DNA from: Halohasta litchfieldiae | Lineage (GTDB): Archaea > Halobacteriota > Halobacteria > Halobacteriales > Haloferacaceae | NCBI RefSeq assembly: GCF_002788215.1 | Contig: NZ_CP024845.1 | Location: 434,001-498,000 of the forward strand | Length of the DNA: 64,000 nt | Reading direction: 5' to 3' | Shown here: one piece after another, positions 62,825 through 64,000 of the stretch | Layout: each line of letters opens with the position of its first letter | Numbering within the stretch: the first letter of the stretch is position 1 | Made by a program: the position numbers and the translations under genes | Notes under the pieces: model-generated | What the model saw: the letters and a program-made list of their open reading frames with translations, nothing else | Told to the model about the DNA's origin: nothing | The model's database searches: none

Positions 62825-64000
62825 ATGGCCGGTGGTGATCAGAATGGGGCGGATCAATCTACCCTTGATGAAAGAACTCATTCTAGAGACGACGACGAAC
62901 AAATAGAAGCCGCTCACGAGGGCCCTACCGGAGACACGATGCTAGATCAAGATGGAGTGGCTGCTGAAGATAATACCCAGCGGTCAATCCGGGATATGCT
63001 CGATGATGAGGGGGAGGCATCGGTTTTCGTCAATCGGGATCTCGTTGAGCCAGATACGATTATCGATGAAGAGAGGATTGTCGGGCGCGACGATCAACTC
63101 GAATCTGTTGTCTCATTTTTGAAACCGACGCTTCAGGGAAATCGTCCTCCAAATATGCTGCTGTATGGTCCTGCTGGGACAGGGAAATCCCTCATCATTG
63201 GAGCAGTCACACAACAAATCATCGAACTCTGTCAATCGAAGGGCGAACGTTTCGGTGTGGTCGACATCAACTGCCAGCCAATCAATACGCTCGATCAAGC
63301 CGTCTACGATCTCGTTCAGACTGTCGCGAAAGACGTCGGTGCAGAGGTCGGTGTCCCTGAGACAGGTGTATCTACGAAGCGGAAGTACCGACGCCTGTAT
63401 GAACTCATCAATGAACACTACGACTCGGTTATTTTCATCCTCGACGAGATTGACCTGCTAGTCGGTCGACGAGCAAATGATGAGCCAGCGTACTCGAAAC
63501 TTTTGTACCAGCTATCGCGAGCGAGTAACACGAATGAGATTGAAGGCCGCGTGTCGGTTGCGGCGCTGACCAACGACCCGAAGTTCATGGAGGACATCGA
63601 TGGTCGTGCCGAGAGTTCGTTCAATCCTCGAGACATCTACTTTCCTGACTACGATGCTACGCAGCTGCGCGAAATACTCCAAAACCGACGTGACGCATTC
63701 CGCCAGGATGCACTCAAAGATGATGTGATTCCACTCGTTGCGGCGTTTGCGGCACAAAGCCACGGTGATGCCCGGAAGGCAATTGATCTGTTCCGTGGCG
63801 CTGGAGATCTCACAGATGAGCGAGACGATAGCAGAGTTACCGAAGATCACGTCCGTGAGTCTCAAGAGGAAATCGACAAAGATCGCTCGCTGAAACTCGT
63901 AGAGGGATTGACGACACAGAAAAAAATCTCACTGTACGCTACGGCTGCTGTTGCCTGTCACTCGAATCGATCACGAAGTTCAGTTCCGAGTCCTGTTGGC
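62825..64000 (+). CDS. Orc1/Cdc6 replication initiator, partial
   Basis: At least 392 residues; the window ends before the stop. An acidic N-terminal 75 residues, then an AAA+ ATPase: Walker A GPAGTGKS, Walker B VIFILDEIDLL, sensor 1 ALTNDP, sensor 2 HGDARKAIDLFR; the C-terminal winged helix is just starting (KISLYATAAVACH). It marks origins and loads MCM. With the direct repeats upstream, it forms a self-contained origin-initiator unit, probably of the integrated element. Start chosen at 62825 because of the TATA spacing. Confidence 0.92.
   Translation, partial: MAGGDQNGADQSTLDERTHSRDDDEQIEAAHEGPTGDTMLDQDGVAAEDNTQRSIRDMLDDEGEASVFVNRDLVEPDTIIDEERIVGRDDQLESVVSFLKPTLQGNRPPNMLLYGPAGTGKSLIIGAVTQQIIELCQSKGERFGVVDINCQPINTLDQAVYDLVQTVAKDVGAEVGVPETGVSTKRKYRRLYELINEHYDSVIFILDEIDLLVGRRANDEPAYSKLLYQLSRASNTNEIEGRVSVAALTNDPKFMEDIDGRAESSFNPRDIYFPDYDATQLREILQNRRDAFRQDALKDDVIPLVAAFAAQSHGDARKAIDLFRGAGDLTDERDDSRVTEDHVRESQEEIDKDRSLKLVEGLTTQKKISLYATAAVACHSNRSRSSVPSPVG

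Overview
The window is chromosomal DNA of a haloarchaeon (class Halobacteria). Supporting signs are acidic, Asp/Glu-rich proteins, GC-rich coding DNA full of GTCGAC, twin-arginine lipoproteins, leaderless genes with a TATA box about 25-30 bases before the start codon, C50 carotenoid genes, class I HMG-CoA reductase, and ISH3- and ISH6-type insertion sequences. A Halorubrum/Halohasta-like relative is a guess only. There is no rRNA operon and no CRISPR array.

Layout. 1-7.5 kb: two small genes, tRNA-Pro(UGG), a very large PAS/GAF sensor kinase divergent from a response-regulator + receiver-kinase pair, and a heavy-metal exporter. 7.7-17.3 kb: ordinary metabolism, with a cold-shock protein, acyl-CoA synthetase, cytidine deaminase/nucleoside phosphorylase operon, NADH dehydrogenase-like flavoprotein and arginase/agmatinase. 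17.3-17.9 kb: a gene-free patch bounded by IS200/IS605-like hairpins. 17.9-22.6 kb: carotenoid locus crtD-lyeJ-cruF, a 42-residue zinc-finger gene, and crtB, which together lead from phytoene to bacterioruberin. 22.7-41 kb: SDR, thiM/thiE, MATE pump, lipid kinase, an acidic protein with five-residue repeats, CheY, PHP, FAD and HAD proteins, surface lipoproteins, a glycosyltransferase and hmgA.

41.1-46.2 kb is an islet with lower GC holding a Tat-secreted protein, a UbiA-like protein, a 7TM sensor kinase and an intact ISH6. It is bracketed by the 3' end of hmgA and a second copy of that 3' end, whose coding differences are all synonymous. 46.3-54 kb returns to core genes (HPP, zinc-ribbon protein, YihY, regulator, msrB-msrA, fused beta-oxidation enzyme).

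54.1-64 kb is an integrated element next to tRNA-Glu(UUC). It has two related tyrosine recombinases tail to tail, a phage-type adenine methyltransferase, a frameshifted gene, a cluster of GTGTACGA octamers, an ISH3-family element, a divergent regulator/effector-like pair around a strong palindrome, a DUF6788-like gene, and an Orc1/Cdc6 gene (cut by the window end) preceded by three origin-box-like direct repeats. This part is the most likely place for undescribed biology. All family names come from recognising motifs by eye; no database search was run.
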